A stretch of 64,000 nucleotides of DNA from assembly GCA_964620445.1 (NCBI GenBank), contig CAZUHB010000010.1, forward strand, positions 1 through 64,000, written 5' to 3'. This document shows, piece after piece, positions 16,739-26,499 of the stretch. Each line of letters begins with the position of its first letter. Position 1 is the stretch's first letter. Made by a program: the position numbers and the translations under genes. Origin of the DNA: CAZUHB01 sp964620445 (lineage in GTDB: Bacteria > Planctomycetota > B15-G4 > CAYZWU01). The notes below the pieces were generated by a model. That model saw only the letters and a program-made list of their open reading frames with translations. It had not been told where the DNA came from and made no database searches.

Positions 16739-18433
16739 ATGAAGGGAATCTCGATCGCGGCAATTGTCGCACTCTGTCTCTTGTGTAGCGGATCGGCAAA
16801 CGCCGCTGCCAACGAATTGGAGGAGAAGGTCCACATCTACGACGGTGCGAATCCTCTCGAGGTCAATTACCATTCTGCCACGACAGTGGTCGACTGGAAC
16901 AACGACGGCAAGAAGGACCTGATCGTGAGCCAGTTCTACTATGGCTGGGTCTACTTGTTCATCAACCAGAACACCAATGAGGACCCGCAGTTCAACGGCG
17001 GGAATCTGATCGAATCGAACGGCAGTCCGATCACCACGACCTATGGATGATGCATCGGCTCGATTCCACGAGTAGTGGATTGGGACAACGATGGAAGAAA
17101 AGACCTCATCCTGGGCGAAAACGACGGACATGTCAGAATCTATCTCAACACCAACACCGATGCCGACCCGCAGTTCAGCGGCTACACCTATGTTCAGATG
17201 GGCGGCTCGGACTATGATGTCGGCTCCTATTCGTCTCCTTTCATTGTCGACTGGAACGAGGACGGCAAGAAGGACCTGATCGTGGGCGACAGCGGCGGGT
17301 ACGTGACTCTCCTGATCAACGTGAACACCGATGCCGACCCTGTATTCAATTCCGCCAATCGCGTTGCCGACGGCTCCGGCTACATGGATCCCGGCTCCAC
17401 GGTGAGCCCTGTCGTGTTCGACTGGAACAACGACGGCAAGAAGGACGTGCTCGTCGGAGACGGTGGCGGGAAGATCGCCTTTTACGAGAACATCGGTACA
17501 AACGCGGCTCCGGTCTTCGACGGCTACGCGTGGCTCAAGGCCGGTCCCGGCGGGAACACCGACCTCGACACGGGCTTCTACGTGCGCTTCGATGTCTGCG
17601 ACTGGGACGAGGACGGACTGTGGGACATCGTCGCCGGTTACTACAACTCGGCCTGGAATCCGGCCGCGGGTGCTGTCATGTACCACGGGATTCACTATCT
17701 CTATCCCGACATCGAGATCAACAGCTTCGTCGCGCCCGCACAAGCCGATCCGGGCGAGAACGTGTCGGGCCAGATCAGCCTGCAGCTCGGCAATGACGGC
17801 GACACCGATGCCGCCGACTTCTACTGCGGCCTCTACCTCTCCGAGGACGCCACCATCACGAAGACCGATGAACCTCTCGTCGACGGCCGCGAGTGGGTCG
17901 CGAACGTTCCCATGGGCGGGTCCTACGACGTGCCCTGGGCGTCGACCCTGGCGATCCCGTCCGATTTGACCATGGGCTACTACTACATCGGCGTTCTCGT
18001 GGACGAGGACGACGACGTGTACGAGCTCGACGAGGGCAACAACTCCATGGCCTATCAGATCAAGATCGGCGATCCGCCCGTGCCGGACATCAAGATCGAT
18101 GGCGACGACGGTCCCATACAGATCACGCCGTCGCAGGTGATCGACATGACGATCTCCCTGAACCCGGGTGCCCTGAACGGCGTGACCCAGGACTGGTGGA
18201 TCGTGGCTTACAAGGATGGCGGCGGTGTTTACTCCTGGGTTTACAACCTGCCGTACCATTGGACCAGCGGATTGCAGAAGGCCCACAGGGGCCCGCTTTT
18301 CGCACTCACCGATTACAACCTCCGCCACGGAACGATTCCGGCGGGCGGATGGACGATCGAGTTCGCCGTGGACGATCCGAACTACTTCTACGAGAAGACC
18401 TACATCGACTCGATCGAGGTCGACGTCTTTTGA
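16739..18433 (+). CDS. secreted FG-GAP/VCBS-repeat protein with CARDB domain, interrupted by an in-frame TGA
   Basis: Starts at ATG 16739 with AAGGAGG 8 nt upstream; residues 1-22 are a Sec signal peptide. Four to five FG-GAP/VCBS-like repeats follow, each with a calcium-binding-like core such as VDWNNDGKKDLIVS, VDWDNDGRKDLILGE and VDWNEDGKKDLIVGD. These usually fold as a beta-propeller. A CARDB adhesion-like domain (PDIEINSFVAPAQADPGENV onward) occupies about residues 320-450. The reading frame is broken at 17048-17050 by TGA, after which the same frame continues with CIGSIPRVVDWDNDG. The repeat pattern therefore carries on without a shift. One substitution (for example to GGA) would restore a 564-residue protein. 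Either a recent nonsense mutation, a sequencing error, or read-through; without it only a 103-residue fragment is secreted. Followed by a strong terminator. Confidence 0.75.
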
Positions 18434-18476
18434 TGTCACTGCCCTGATAATGGTCCGTCATGGACCTCCAGAAAAT

Positions 18477-18510
18477 AAGAGAGGCCGGTCTTGGACCGGC
18501 CTCTCTTTCT
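18477..18510 (+). terminator. Rho-independent terminator after the FG-GAP gene
   Basis: A perfect 14-bp stem (AAGAGAGGCCGGTC with its complement) closes a TTG loop and runs into TCT. It lies about 45 bp after the FG-GAP stop codon and is the clearest terminator in the window. Confidence 0.85.
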
Positions 18511-18592
18511 ATGGAGGAATCGACCGATCAGCGCCGCTCCGGTAACGGCCTGATGTCGAGATCGGAATCGAATCGTTCATGCCGTCGCCGGC

Positions 18593-18814
18593 CTATGAGG
18601 CCGGACCGACGAGGGCACGCGCTTTCTTCGTATCACCCTTCAGTCCGACATATCCGCAGTCGAGGCACATGAATCCCTTGACCGAAACGCTCGAGGTTTT
18701 CGGTATCGAAAATTTGATCCCGTCCGGTTTGAAGTAAGCTTTGCCGGTCGACTGGATCGATCCGGCCACGCATTGCGTACTCCCGCAGCAGCTGCACTTC
18801 GAAACCTCGTTCAT
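18593..18814 (-). CDS. small zinc-ribbon protein
   Basis: A 73-aa protein starts at ATG 18814 after GGGAGGA. Two zinc-knuckle-like pairs are present: CSCC near residues 7-10 and CLDCGYVG near 50-57. The pattern suits a four-cysteine zinc ribbon binding one zinc. There is no signal peptide, so it is cytoplasmic. Proteins of this size and layout occur widely as uncharacterised zinc-ribbon proteins. Its neighbours give no clue to function: an FG-GAP gene ends before it and a peptidase gene diverges from it. Confidence 0.75.
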   Translation of the reverse strand: MNEVSKCSCCGSTQCVAGSIQSTGKAYFKPDGIKFSIPKTSSVSVKGFMCLDCGYVGLKGDTKKARALVGPAS

Positions 18815-18924
18815 GCTGTATCCTCCCTTAGGTTTGTTCGCTCTTACCCTGTCGGTTCAAAAATTAATTAAAATTGATATCGGAATTGTTTCCCCCGGAC
18901 TTTACCAGAAACATGGCGACCTGT

Positions 18925-18953
18925 TTGACACCCGGCCGCGAATCGACCAGAAT
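18925..18953 (+). promoter_or_regulatory. candidate sigma-70 promoter of the first S9 peptidase
   Basis: TTGACA (perfect) is followed after 17 bp by CAGAAT (4/6). The start near 18960 would give a leader of about 47 nt to the ATG at 19007. Confidence 0.4.
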
Positions 18954-19006
18954 GGAAAAACACCCTTTCATGGTCTCATAATTTTTAGTGGGGAATCGTC
19001 TGGACT

Positions 19007-21073
19007 ATGACAATCCGAAAGGGATCAGTAAGACTGTTTCAGGCCGTGACTTTCGTCGCCCTGGGATTCGGCATCCTCGTCCCGGCTCCGCTCGTAGCGC
19101 AGGACTACGGGCCCGCGGCCGGTGTCGATACGAACTCTGGATCGATCGCGCGGGCCGAATGGAGCGACGACGGACTTTTTCTGACCTTCGACAGCGGCGG
19201 AACGAGCTATCGCTTCGATCTGAAAAAAGAGACTCTCCACGAACAGGGAGAGAGCTCGCGCACCGCGGTGGGAAACCGAGCGCGCCGCACCGGCGGCGGC
19301 CGGCGCCGCACCGAGCTCAGAGCAGGTTCCATGCGGATTCCGCGTCCCGGCCGCGGGCGCCAGTACATGACCGAACCCTCTCCCGACGGCAAGTGGTACG
19401 CCCACTGCAAGGACTGGAACGTGGTGATCGAGAACGCATCCACCCAGGAAACGATCGCGGTCACCAGCGGCGGCCACAGGAAGTTCCGCTACGGCACGGC
19501 CAACTGGGTTTACGGTGAGGAACTGAACGTCCGTCACGGTATGTGGTGGTCGAGCGATTCGATGAGGCTCGTCTTCTACCAGTTCGACGAGCGTCCGGTG
19601 AAGGATTTCTACCTCACCCTCGGATTGACCGGATTCAACACCGAACTGGACGTGGAGGGCTACACGAAAGCGGGCGCGCCCAATCCGGTCGTGACGTTGA
19701 AGATCCACGACCTGGCAACGGGCGAGACGATTCCCGTCGATACGGGTGACGGGGACCAGTACCTCTTCGGCATGCGCCTCACGCCCGACGGATCGGAACT
19801 GCTCTTTCATCGCACCGACCGCCGCCAGAAGAAACTCGAGGTCATGGCGCTCGACACGAGGTCGGGCGCAACGAGGGTCGTGGTTGCCGAGACGCAGGAG
19901 ACCTGGCAGGACAACTCTCCCACGATGCGCTTCCTCGAGGATGGGCAGAGATTCATCTGGGAGACGGAAAAGACCGGCTGGAGACAGTACGAGCTGCGCC
20001 ACCTCGACGGCTCCCTGATCTGCACGCTCACCAGGGGCGACTTCCCCGCGTCGCGCATCATCGACGTCGACGAGAATGGGGGCTGGATGTTCTACTATGC
20101 CTACAGCGGTCCCCATCCGCTCTGCGCCCAGGTGCACAGGGTGCGCCTCGACGGCAGCGGCCAGAAGCGTCTGACCGGCCGGCCGTTTCATCACTCGCGA
20201 TTCAATGCCTCGCCCGACGGCAAATGGTTCACCGTCCAGTTCGAGAACGTGGAGACGCCGCCGTCGACGGCGCTCTACACCATGGAAGGCGAGCTGATCT
20301 CGGTGCTCGCCGAGGGGCCCCGCATAGAAAAGAACCTGACCGAGCTCTTCTCCTTCAAGGCCGATGACGGGGTGACCGACATTTACGGCGTGCTTCACAA
20401 GCCGGAGGACTTCGACCCGCAAAGGAAATATCCTTTGATCGTGGCGGTCTACGGCGGCCCCGGATCACGCGCCGTGCGCAACACCTATCAGTCGGGCACG
20501 CGCGACACGCGGCGCGGTTACCTCCTGGCGCGGATCGACAACCGCGGCACCTCGGGCCGCGGCAAGGCGTTCAAGGGCGCCGTCTACGGAAAGCTGGGCG
20601 ATGTCGACATCAGGGACCAGGCCGACGGCGTGCGCTACCTGCGGCAGAGGCCCTACGTGGATGGCGAACGCGTCGGCATATACGGCCATTCCTATGGAGG
20701 CTTCATGGCGGCGATCGGAATCCTCCGCCACCCCGACGCGTTCCGGGCCGCGGTGGTTCGCTCGGCGGTCACCGACTGGCGCCACTACGATTCGATCTAC
20801 ACCGAGCGGTACATGAACCTGCCCCAGGACAATCCCGAGGGATACACCATGGGCTCGTGCATGACCCACGTGGAGCGGTTCGAGGGCAAGATGCTCATCA
20901 TGCACGGTCTGCTCGACAACAACGTTCACGCCACGAACGTGTGGCAGCTGATCCACGCTCTCGACAGGGCGGGAAAGAAATACGAGAGCCGCTTCTTCCC
21001 CACGGCCGGGCATGGCACGGGCGGAACGGACACGCAGTGGGAGTTCTTCGACAGGCACTTGAAGGGGGGATGA
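19007..21073 (+). CDS. secreted S9 prolyl oligopeptidase / dipeptidyl peptidase IV-type peptidase
   Basis: A 688-aa protein with a Sec signal peptide (to about residue 31, ending LVAQ). The N-terminal two-thirds form a DPPIV-type beta-propeller (repeated sSPDGKW, LTPDGSELLF, SPDGKWFTVQF). The C-terminal alpha/beta-hydrolase domain carries the triad Ser562 in GHSYGG, Asp637 in HGLLDNNVHATN and His669 in AGHGTGG. Such enzymes remove dipeptides or cut short proline-containing peptides in the periplasm. Shine-Dalgarno is weak. It is convergent with a proline iminopeptidase gene 22 bp beyond its stop, so the two together could empty proline-rich peptides. A paralogue (different subfamily) is at 44.5-46.5 kb. 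Confidence 0.9.
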   Translation: MTIRKGSVRLFQAVTFVALGFGILVPAPLVAQDYGPAAGVDTNSGSIARAEWSDDGLFLTFDSGGTSYRFDLKKETLHEQGESSRTAVGNRARRTGGGRRRTELRAGSMRIPRPGRGRQYMTEPSPDGKWYAHCKDWNVVIENASTQETIAVTSGGHRKFRYGTANWVYGEELNVRHGMWWSSDSMRLVFYQFDERPVKDFYLTLGLTGFNTELDVEGYTKAGAPNPVVTLKIHDLATGETIPVDTGDGDQYLFGMRLTPDGSELLFHRTDRRQKKLEVMALDTRSGATRVVVAETQETWQDNSPTMRFLEDGQRFIWETEKTGWRQYELRHLDGSLICTLTRGDFPASRIIDVDENGGWMFYYAYSGPHPLCAQVHRVRLDGSGQKRLTGRPFHHSRFNASPDGKWFTVQFENVETPPSTALYTMEGELISVLAEGPRIEKNLTELFSFKADDGVTDIYGVLHKPEDFDPQRKYPLIVAVYGGPGSRAVRNTYQSGTRDTRRGYLLARIDNRGTSGRGKAFKGAVYGKLGDVDIRDQADGVRYLRQRPYVDGERVGIYGHSYGGFMAAIGILRHPDAFRAAVVRSAVTDWRHYDSIYTERYMNLPQDNPEGYTMGSCMTHVERFEGKMLIMHGLLDNNVHATNVWQLIHALDRAGKKYESRFFPTAGHGTGGTDTQWEFFDRHLKGG

Positions 21074-21095
21074 TCGGATCCCTCCTCCCCGGCGG

Positions 21096-22136
21096 TCATT
21101 CGAATTCGGCCACGGCCCGGAGCAGCGCTTCGGTCGTTCCTTCTTCGCCCTCGCTGTGGCCCGCTTCCTCCACGATGATCAGCTTCGAATGCGGCAGACG
21201 CTCGTGGAGCCGGTAGGCGGCCAGGGGCGGGCAGACCATGTCGTAGCGGCCGTTGATGATCACCGTGGGGATCCCCTTCAGCTTGTGCGCGTTGTCGAGC
21301 AGCTCGTTGTCGCCGAGAAAAAAACCGTTCGACGCGTAGTGAGCGTCGATCCTGGCGCAGGGGAGCATGTCGGCCGCACCGTAGGACTCGTTGACCATCT
21401 CGTCGGTCGCATGAAGACGCCCGATCTTGATGGCGAACCGCGTCCATGCGCGCAGCACGGTAACCCGCGTCTTCTTGTCGTCCGACTGGAGGAACTCGAG
21501 CATGACGCCGGGCGTGAACTCCTCGCAGTCGGGCGGCAGCGCGTCCTCGAATTCGGCACGGGCCTCGGGGAAGAAGGAGCGGCTGGTCGTTCCGCGCCAG
21601 ACATTGGCGATCTCCGGTTCGCTTCCCAGGAAGAGGCCGCGCAGAATCATGGCCGACACGCGTTCCGGATGGGTCTCGGCATAGGCGAGCCCGAGCGTGC
21701 TTCCCCAGGAGCCGCCAAAGATCATGAATCGGCCTTCCACTTTCAAGAAGTCGTAGACGTGCCCGCGCAGAACCTCGATGTCGGCAACCAGGTCCTGGGT
21801 CGTGTTCTCCCTGATCTCGCCGAGCGGCACACTCCGGCCCGCGCCGCGCTGGTCGTGAAGGACGATGAGGAACTTTTTCGGATCGAAGTACTGGACGAGG
21901 CGCGGATAGCATCCGAATCCGGGGCCGCCGTGGAGCACGAACGCGGGCTTGCCCTCGGGATTGCCGAAGAGCATGAAATGGATCGAGTGGCGGTCGCTGA
22001 CCCTCAAATGGCCCGAATGAAACGGCTGGCCCACGGGAAAGAGTCCGCTCGGCCGTTCAGGATCCTCGCAGCGGCCCACCGGTGCGAGGAGGCAGAGGAA
22101 AAGAAAGCAGGCCGGACAGGAGAAGCGCGCCATCAT
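21096..22136 (-). CDS. pip: secreted proline iminopeptidase-like alpha/beta hydrolase (S33)
   Basis: A 346-aa protein from ATG 22136 (AGGAA just upstream; the alternative ATG is the next codon). Residues 1-22 are a signal peptide (MMARFSCPACFLFLCLLAPV). The S33 motifs are clear: HGGPGFG in the oxyanion loop, DQRGAGRS, and the nucleophile elbow FGGSWGSTLGLAY with Ser in GGSWGS. A His near the C-terminus (EEAGHSEG) and Asp in NGRYDMV complete the triad. Family members release N-terminal proline from peptides. An exported version would act on peptides generated by the S9 enzyme encoded convergently. It is divergent from the UroD-family gene. Confidence 0.9.
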   Translation of the reverse strand: MMARFSCPACFLFLCLLAPVGRCEDPERPSGLFPVGQPFHSGHLRVSDRHSIHFMLFGNPEGKPAFVLHGGPGFGCYPRLVQYFDPKKFLIVLHDQRGAGRSVPLGEIRENTTQDLVADIEVLRGHVYDFLKVEGRFMIFGGSWGSTLGLAYAETHPERVSAMILRGLFLGSEPEIANVWRGTTSRSFFPEARAEFEDALPPDCEEFTPGVMLEFLQSDDKKTRVTVLRAWTRFAIKIGRLHATDEMVNESYGAADMLPCARIDAHYASNGFFLGDNELLDNAHKLKGIPTVIINGRYDMVCPPLAAYRLHERLPHSKLIIVEEAGHSEGEEGTTEALLRAVAEFE

Positions 22137-22153
22137 AAATTTCCTTTCTCGCG

Positions 22154-22182
22154 TTGGGTGCCCCGAGCGATCGAGATATAAT
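22154..22182 (+). promoter_or_regulatory. candidate sigma-70 promoter of the UroD-family gene
   Basis: A perfect -10 hexamer TATAAT (22177-22182) lies 17 bp after TTGGGT. The implied leader to the ATG at 22289 is about 100 nt. Confidence 0.45.
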
Positions 22183-22288
22183 GAATCCCGATTGTCGCAC
22201 ATCGACGGATGAGAAGGAACAGCCTGCAGGGCGTATGCAAGGGCCGCTGCGGGTTTCCGGCCCGCCCAGCGTTTTGAAAGGTCGAAAG

Positions 22289-23407
22289 ATGAATTCGAAG
22301 GAACGATTGCTCACGGCCCTCGAGGGCCGAAAGCCCGACCGCATGCCGGTCACCGTTCATCAGTGGCAGCACTACCATCTCCAGAAATACCTCGGGGGGA
22401 TCACCGAACTGGAAGCGTGCGAGAAGTTCGGACTCGACGCCCAGGTTCAGTATTTCCAGACGATGGGCCAGTTCTGGGTCGTCGATGCCGACTTCACGAA
22501 GTACAGCACGCCGGAGTGGATCGACGAGGTGCGCGTCGTCAAGGATGATCCGGACGAACGGATCGCCCGGCACACGATCACCACTCCCGGGGGCGTCTTG
22601 ACATACGAGACGACCGGTAACCGCAAGACCACGTGGATCAGCGAGTACCTGATCAAGCGGGACGAGGATATCGAGCTCGTGGGCAAGTACATGCCCGTGC
22701 CGACGCTCGATCCGGAACCGGTGAATGCCTTGTGGGACGAGATCGGGGGCCGGGGGATCCTGCGCGGATTCGTCTGGGGCGATCAGGCCGGGTGCTGGCA
22801 GCACGCCTGCTGTCTCATGGACGCGAAGGACCTGATCCTCAAATGTTTCGATCAGCCCGGTTGGGTGCACGAGTTTCTCGGGATGCTCCTCGAGAAGAAG
22901 CTCCGGTTCATCGAGACGATGAAGGGGGCGCGCTTCGACCTGGTCGAGACCGGCGGAGGGTCGTCGTCGTCGACGCTCATCTCGCCCAAGATTCACGGGG
23001 AGTTCTGCACGCCCTATGACCGCACCATGCACGACGCACTGCACGAGCTCGGCTTCAAGGTGACCTATCACACCTGCGGCGGCACGCGGGGGATCGAGGA
23101 CCTGATCGTGGCCAACGGCTGCGACGCGTCCGAAACGCTCGCCCCGGTCAGCGTGGGCGGCAACCAGGAGCCGTGGGAATTCGCCGAGAAGATCGCCGGA
23201 CGGATCGCGCTGATCGGCGGCGTGGACCAGTTCAACGTGGTCACGAGCGGCTCGAAGGAGCTGATCTTCGAGACGGTGCACAAGCTCTTCGAGACGGTGG
23301 GAGCTGACGGCGGCTACATCTGCTCCATGAGCGATCATTTCTTCGAAACCCCCGTGGAGAAGATCGAGTGGTATGCCCGGGCGGCGCGCGAGTGTGTTTA
23401 TGAATAA
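22289..23407 (+). CDS. uroporphyrinogen decarboxylase family protein (methyltransferase-like)
   Basis: A 372-aa cytoplasmic protein starts at ATG 22289 (AAAGG upstream; the open frame extends further but without a ribosome site). The start MNSKERLLTALEGRKPDRMP is characteristic of the UroD superfamily, as are HTCGG and IALIGGVDQ strands of the TIM barrel. Paralogues of this type are usually not haem-biosynthetic. They include MtaA/MtbA-type corrinoid methyltransferases and uncharacterised proteins abundant in Planctomycetota and anaerobes. The HemE substrate-binding arginines are not obvious here. It is monocistronic, between divergent and convergent genes. Substrate unknown. Confidence 0.85.
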   Translation: MNSKERLLTALEGRKPDRMPVTVHQWQHYHLQKYLGGITELEACEKFGLDAQVQYFQTMGQFWVVDADFTKYSTPEWIDEVRVVKDDPDERIARHTITTPGGVLTYETTGNRKTTWISEYLIKRDEDIELVGKYMPVPTLDPEPVNALWDEIGGRGILRGFVWGDQAGCWQHACCLMDAKDLILKCFDQPGWVHEFLGMLLEKKLRFIETMKGARFDLVETGGGSSSSTLISPKIHGEFCTPYDRTMHDALHELGFKVTYHTCGGTRGIEDLIVANGCDASETLAPVSVGGNQEPWEFAEKIAGRIALIGGVDQFNVVTSGSKELIFETVHKLFETVGADGGYICSMSDHFFETPVEKIEWYARAARECVYE

Positions 23408-23430
23408 CGACGCACTCGATCGGCGCTCGG

Positions 23431-26400
23431 TCAGTCTTTGCCTTTCGAGTCTCCCTCTCTCTCCGGTACGTTCAGGCCGTCGAGTTCTTCCTTCATCAAG
23501 GCGATGTTGACCGCCTCTCGTTCGGCCCGGATCAGATTCGCGAAGTTCCTTCGTGCCTGATCCATCTCGTCCTCGAGAAGGGCCAGATAGCGAAGCTGCG
23601 ATCCTGTCGGCCTGCCCCCGTGCTGGATCAGTGCCTTGTAGAGCCACGCCACTTTTTCAGCCAGTTTTTTCGTGAAGGACTGTTTGCCTTTTTGAACGAT
23701 GCTCCCGTGGATTCCGGCCAGCCTCTTCTCGAAGTCGATCAGCATTGATTCACATTCTTTGCCGGCCGCCTCGGTGAGGGTCCTCTCGACTTGAACGATC
23801 AGATCGGCGAGGCTTCCCGACATGTAGCCGATCTCGTTTTGAAACTCGTAGAGTTTCATCACCGCACCGTGGCCGATTTCTCGGTCCTCGACGCTGTGCG
23901 CCGAGATCGGATCAGGGGCGACGACCAGATCTCCGGTGTACACGTTTGGGCCCTTGGTCAGTCTGACCCGGTACGTTCCCTCGGCCACCATGGGGCCGTG
24001 GGAGAACCTGTGGAGAACGCCCGGTGTCTTCATCACCTCGGGAGGCTTCAGTCTCAGGTCCCAGTAAACCCTGTTGATGCCTTTATTCTTGGTTGCGGGG
24101 AGCGTCTTGATCACTTTTCCGTTCCCGTCGATCACTTCGAGAGTGAGATCCCCGAAGACGTGCCGTTTCTTGAGTGTATAGGTGATGGCTGTGCCGATCT
24201 GGGGATTCCGTCCGTGGAATACCGTATCGCCGGGGAATTCCTGGTACTTGGCCGGGACTTCGAGTATGGCGGGCCTCGATGGGAGAATGTGAGCCTCTTG
24301 ACCGAAGGTCTCGGGAGTGAGCGCCCTCAGCGGTGAGATATCGTCGATGATCCAGATTCCGAGGCCGTGAGTGGCGATGATCAGGTCGTGATCCCTGGGG
24401 TGAATGGCGATGTCTCTCACGGAAACGGGCGGCAAGGTCTCCTCGAGATGAATCCAGCTGCGTCCGCGATCCAAGGACAGATAGAGGCCGAGTTCGGTGC
24501 CGAGGAAAAGGAGATTCGGATCCAGGGGATCTTCACGAACGACGTGACAGTACCCGCCGATACAGTCTCGGGAAAGATTCTGCCACGTTTGCCCGAAATC
24601 GTCGGTTCTGTAAACATAAGCCTTCATGTCGCCGACCTGGTGCCCGTCGAAGGTCGCGTGAGCGACCTGTGCGCAATGGTGGCTCGATTCGATGGACGAA
24701 CAGCCGATATGACCGGGCAGATCGTCAATGCCACTTCTTAGATTGTTCCATGATCGGCCGCTGTCGCGAGTGAGCTGGACGTTCCCGTCGTCGGTGCCGA
24801 TCCAGATGAGATCGAGGTCGAGCGGCGATGGTGAAATCGAGGAGATCGTGCAGTGGTTTTCTGCGGAGGAGTTCTCCGGCGAGAGTCCGCCCGACTCTTC
24901 CTGTTTCAGTTTCGTGGGATCATTGGTGGTCAGATCGGGCGAGATCGTCTCCCATTCTTCCCCGCGGTCCGTCGATCTGAACAGACACTGTGCACCCGTA
25001 AAGATGACCTCGGGATCGGTGGCGCTCAGCGCGAAGGGGGCGTTCCAGTTGAAACGGTACGCTTCGCCCGGGCGGGTGGGAAGTGGCTGGATATCCTTGG
25101 TCTCGCCTGTGGTTTCGTTGAATCTGCCGAGGCCGCCGCCTTGCCAGCCGATGTAGATGATCTCTTCGTCGGCCGGGTGGCGCACGGCCATCATCCCGTC
25201 GTTGGTGCCGATGTTGCGCCACTCCTTGTTGGCGATTCCGGGCGCCTTGCTTCTTGACGGCCCGTACCACGCGCCATTGTCCTGCAGGCCTCCATAGATA
25301 TTGTAGGGCCGTCGCATGTCGCATGAAACGTGATAGAACTGCGACAGAGGCAAAGTGGTCACGAATCGGAAGGTACGAGTTCTGTCATGGGAGATGTAGA
25401 CCCCGCCGTCGGTACCGATGATGATGTGGTCGGGATCCCGGGAATTGATCCAGATCGCGTGAACGTCGGGGTGCACACGACCGCTGATCGCCGACCGTAC
25501 CGTCTTCCCGCCATCGGTGCTCGCGAGAAGGCTGAATGCCGTGACGTAAACCCGTTTGTGAGATCTGGGATCGACGAGGAGGTTGGAAAAATAAAAGGGC
25601 CGGAAACCGACAGGGTCCGTGTTATTGACCTCGATCCAGTCCTGGCCCATCGTGTCGGAGCGGTAGAGGGCGGTTTTCTCCGACTCCACGAGGGCGTAGA
25701 CCGTTCCCGATCTCGACGGCGCAACAGCCACGGCGATCCGTCCGAGGTCTCCCTCGGGGAAACCACGGTTGATCGACACCCACGTCTCTCCGCCGTCGGT
25801 CGACCTGTAAAGCCCGCTTCCCGGTCCGCCTGAGGAAAAGAACCACGGTTTCCGCCGGAACTGCCACATGGACGCGTAGAGCACATCCGGCTCGAGCGGA
25901 TCGAGTTCCAGGTCGGCGCATCCCGTTTCTCTGTCCACATGAAGGACTCTCGTCCATGTCTCGCCCCCGTCAGTGGTCTTGTAGACCCCCCGTTCTGCGC
26001 TCGAATTCCAGAGGTGGCCCATGGCGGCCACATAGACCGTGTTCGAATCGCCGGGATCGACAACGATCTTGCTGATCCTCTCCGAATCATCGAGACCGGC
26101 CGGTTCCCAGGTCTCGCCGCCGTCGTCCGACCTGTAGAGGCCCGTCCCCACGGACACGCTGTTTCTCACGTTGCATTCGCCCGTGCCGACCCAGACAGTG
26201 TCGGGATTCGTCTGATCGATGGCAAGGTGGCCGATCGACTGGGCCTGCCGGGTGAAGACATGATTGAAGGTCATGCCGCCGTTGGTGGACTTCCAGACCC
26301 CGCCGTCGGCAGACCCGACAAAGATGATATCGGGATTTTCCAGGACCGCGTCGATGGCGGTGATCCTGCCGCTCATCGCGGCCGGGCCGATCATGCGCGC

Positions 26401-26499
26401 CGTGATGCCGTTGAACAGGGTGGAATCCAGCTCTGCAGAGCCGCATTCCGCCGCGGGGATCGCCATGGAGAGCAGCAGTGCGATAACGAAGACTTTCAT
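23431..26499 (-). CDS. secreted sortilin/BNR-repeat beta-propeller protein (Asp-box repeats)
   Basis: A 1022-aa protein with a Sec signal peptide (to about residue 20). At least ten Asp-box repeats of the form S-x-D-x-G-x-T-W are visible, e.g. RSDDGGETW, KTTDGGETW, RSTDGGETW, RSTDRGEEW, TRDSGRSW, RTDDFGQTW and SLDRGRSW. They imply two large beta-propellers as in VPS10/sortilin and photosynthesis-stability-like proteins. Such proteins are often labelled glycosyl hydrolase without evidence for catalysis. A C-terminal 250-residue helical segment follows. Its ATG at 26499 overlaps the stop of the LolA-like gene (ATGA), so both are one operon. A role in binding secreted polymers or peptides is an inference. 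Confidence 0.85.
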   Translation of the reverse strand: MKVFVIALLLSMAIPAAECGSAELDSTLFNGITARMIGPAAMSGRITAIDAVLENPDIIFVGSADGGVWKSTNGGMTFNHVFTRQAQSIGHLAIDQTNPDTVWVGTGECNVRNSVSVGTGLYRSDDGGETWEPAGLDDSERISKIVVDPGDSNTVYVAAMGHLWNSSAERGVYKTTDGGETWTRVLHVDRETGCADLELDPLEPDVLYASMWQFRRKPWFFSSGGPGSGLYRSTDGGETWVSINRGFPEGDLGRIAVAVAPSRSGTVYALVESEKTALYRSDTMGQDWIEVNNTDPVGFRPFYFSNLLVDPRSHKRVYVTAFSLLASTDGGKTVRSAISGRVHPDVHAIWINSRDPDHIIIGTDGGVYISHDRTRTFRFVTTLPLSQFYHVSCDMRRPYNIYGGLQDNGAWYGPSRSKAPGIANKEWRNIGTNDGMMAVRHPADEEIIYIGWQGGGLGRFNETTGETKDIQPLPTRPGEAYRFNWNAPFALSATDPEVIFTGAQCLFRSTDRGEEWETISPDLTTNDPTKLKQEESGGLSPENSSAENHCTISSISPSPLDLDLIWIGTDDGNVQLTRDSGRSWNNLRSGIDDLPGHIGCSSIESSHHCAQVAHATFDGHQVGDMKAYVYRTDDFGQTWQNLSRDCIGGYCHVVREDPLDPNLLFLGTELGLYLSLDRGRSWIHLEETLPPVSVRDIAIHPRDHDLIIATHGLGIWIIDDISPLRALTPETFGQEAHILPSRPAILEVPAKYQEFPGDTVFHGRNPQIGTAITYTLKKRHVFGDLTLEVIDGNGKVIKTLPATKNKGINRVYWDLRLKPPEVMKTPGVLHRFSHGPMVAEGTYRVRLTKGPNVYTGDLVVAPDPISAHSVEDREIGHGAVMKLYEFQNEIGYMSGSLADLIVQVERTLTEAAGKECESMLIDFEKRLAGIHGSIVQKGKQSFTKKLAEKVAWLYKALIQHGGRPTGSQLRYLALLEDEMDQARRNFANLIRAEREAVNIALMKEELDGLNVPEREGDSKGKD

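Noticed and set aside
17048..17050. TGA as a selenocysteine codon
   Set aside because: No SECIS-like stem was recognised just after it, FG-GAP repeats are not redox enzymes, and no selenocysteine machinery is in the window. Nonsense mutation or error is simpler.
16613..18439. 608-codon minus-strand open frame opposite the FG-GAP gene, uninterrupted where the plus strand has TGA
   Set aside because: Its Val/Asp/Ile repeats are the antisense image of the FG-GAP repeats; no start signal, signal peptide or family match.
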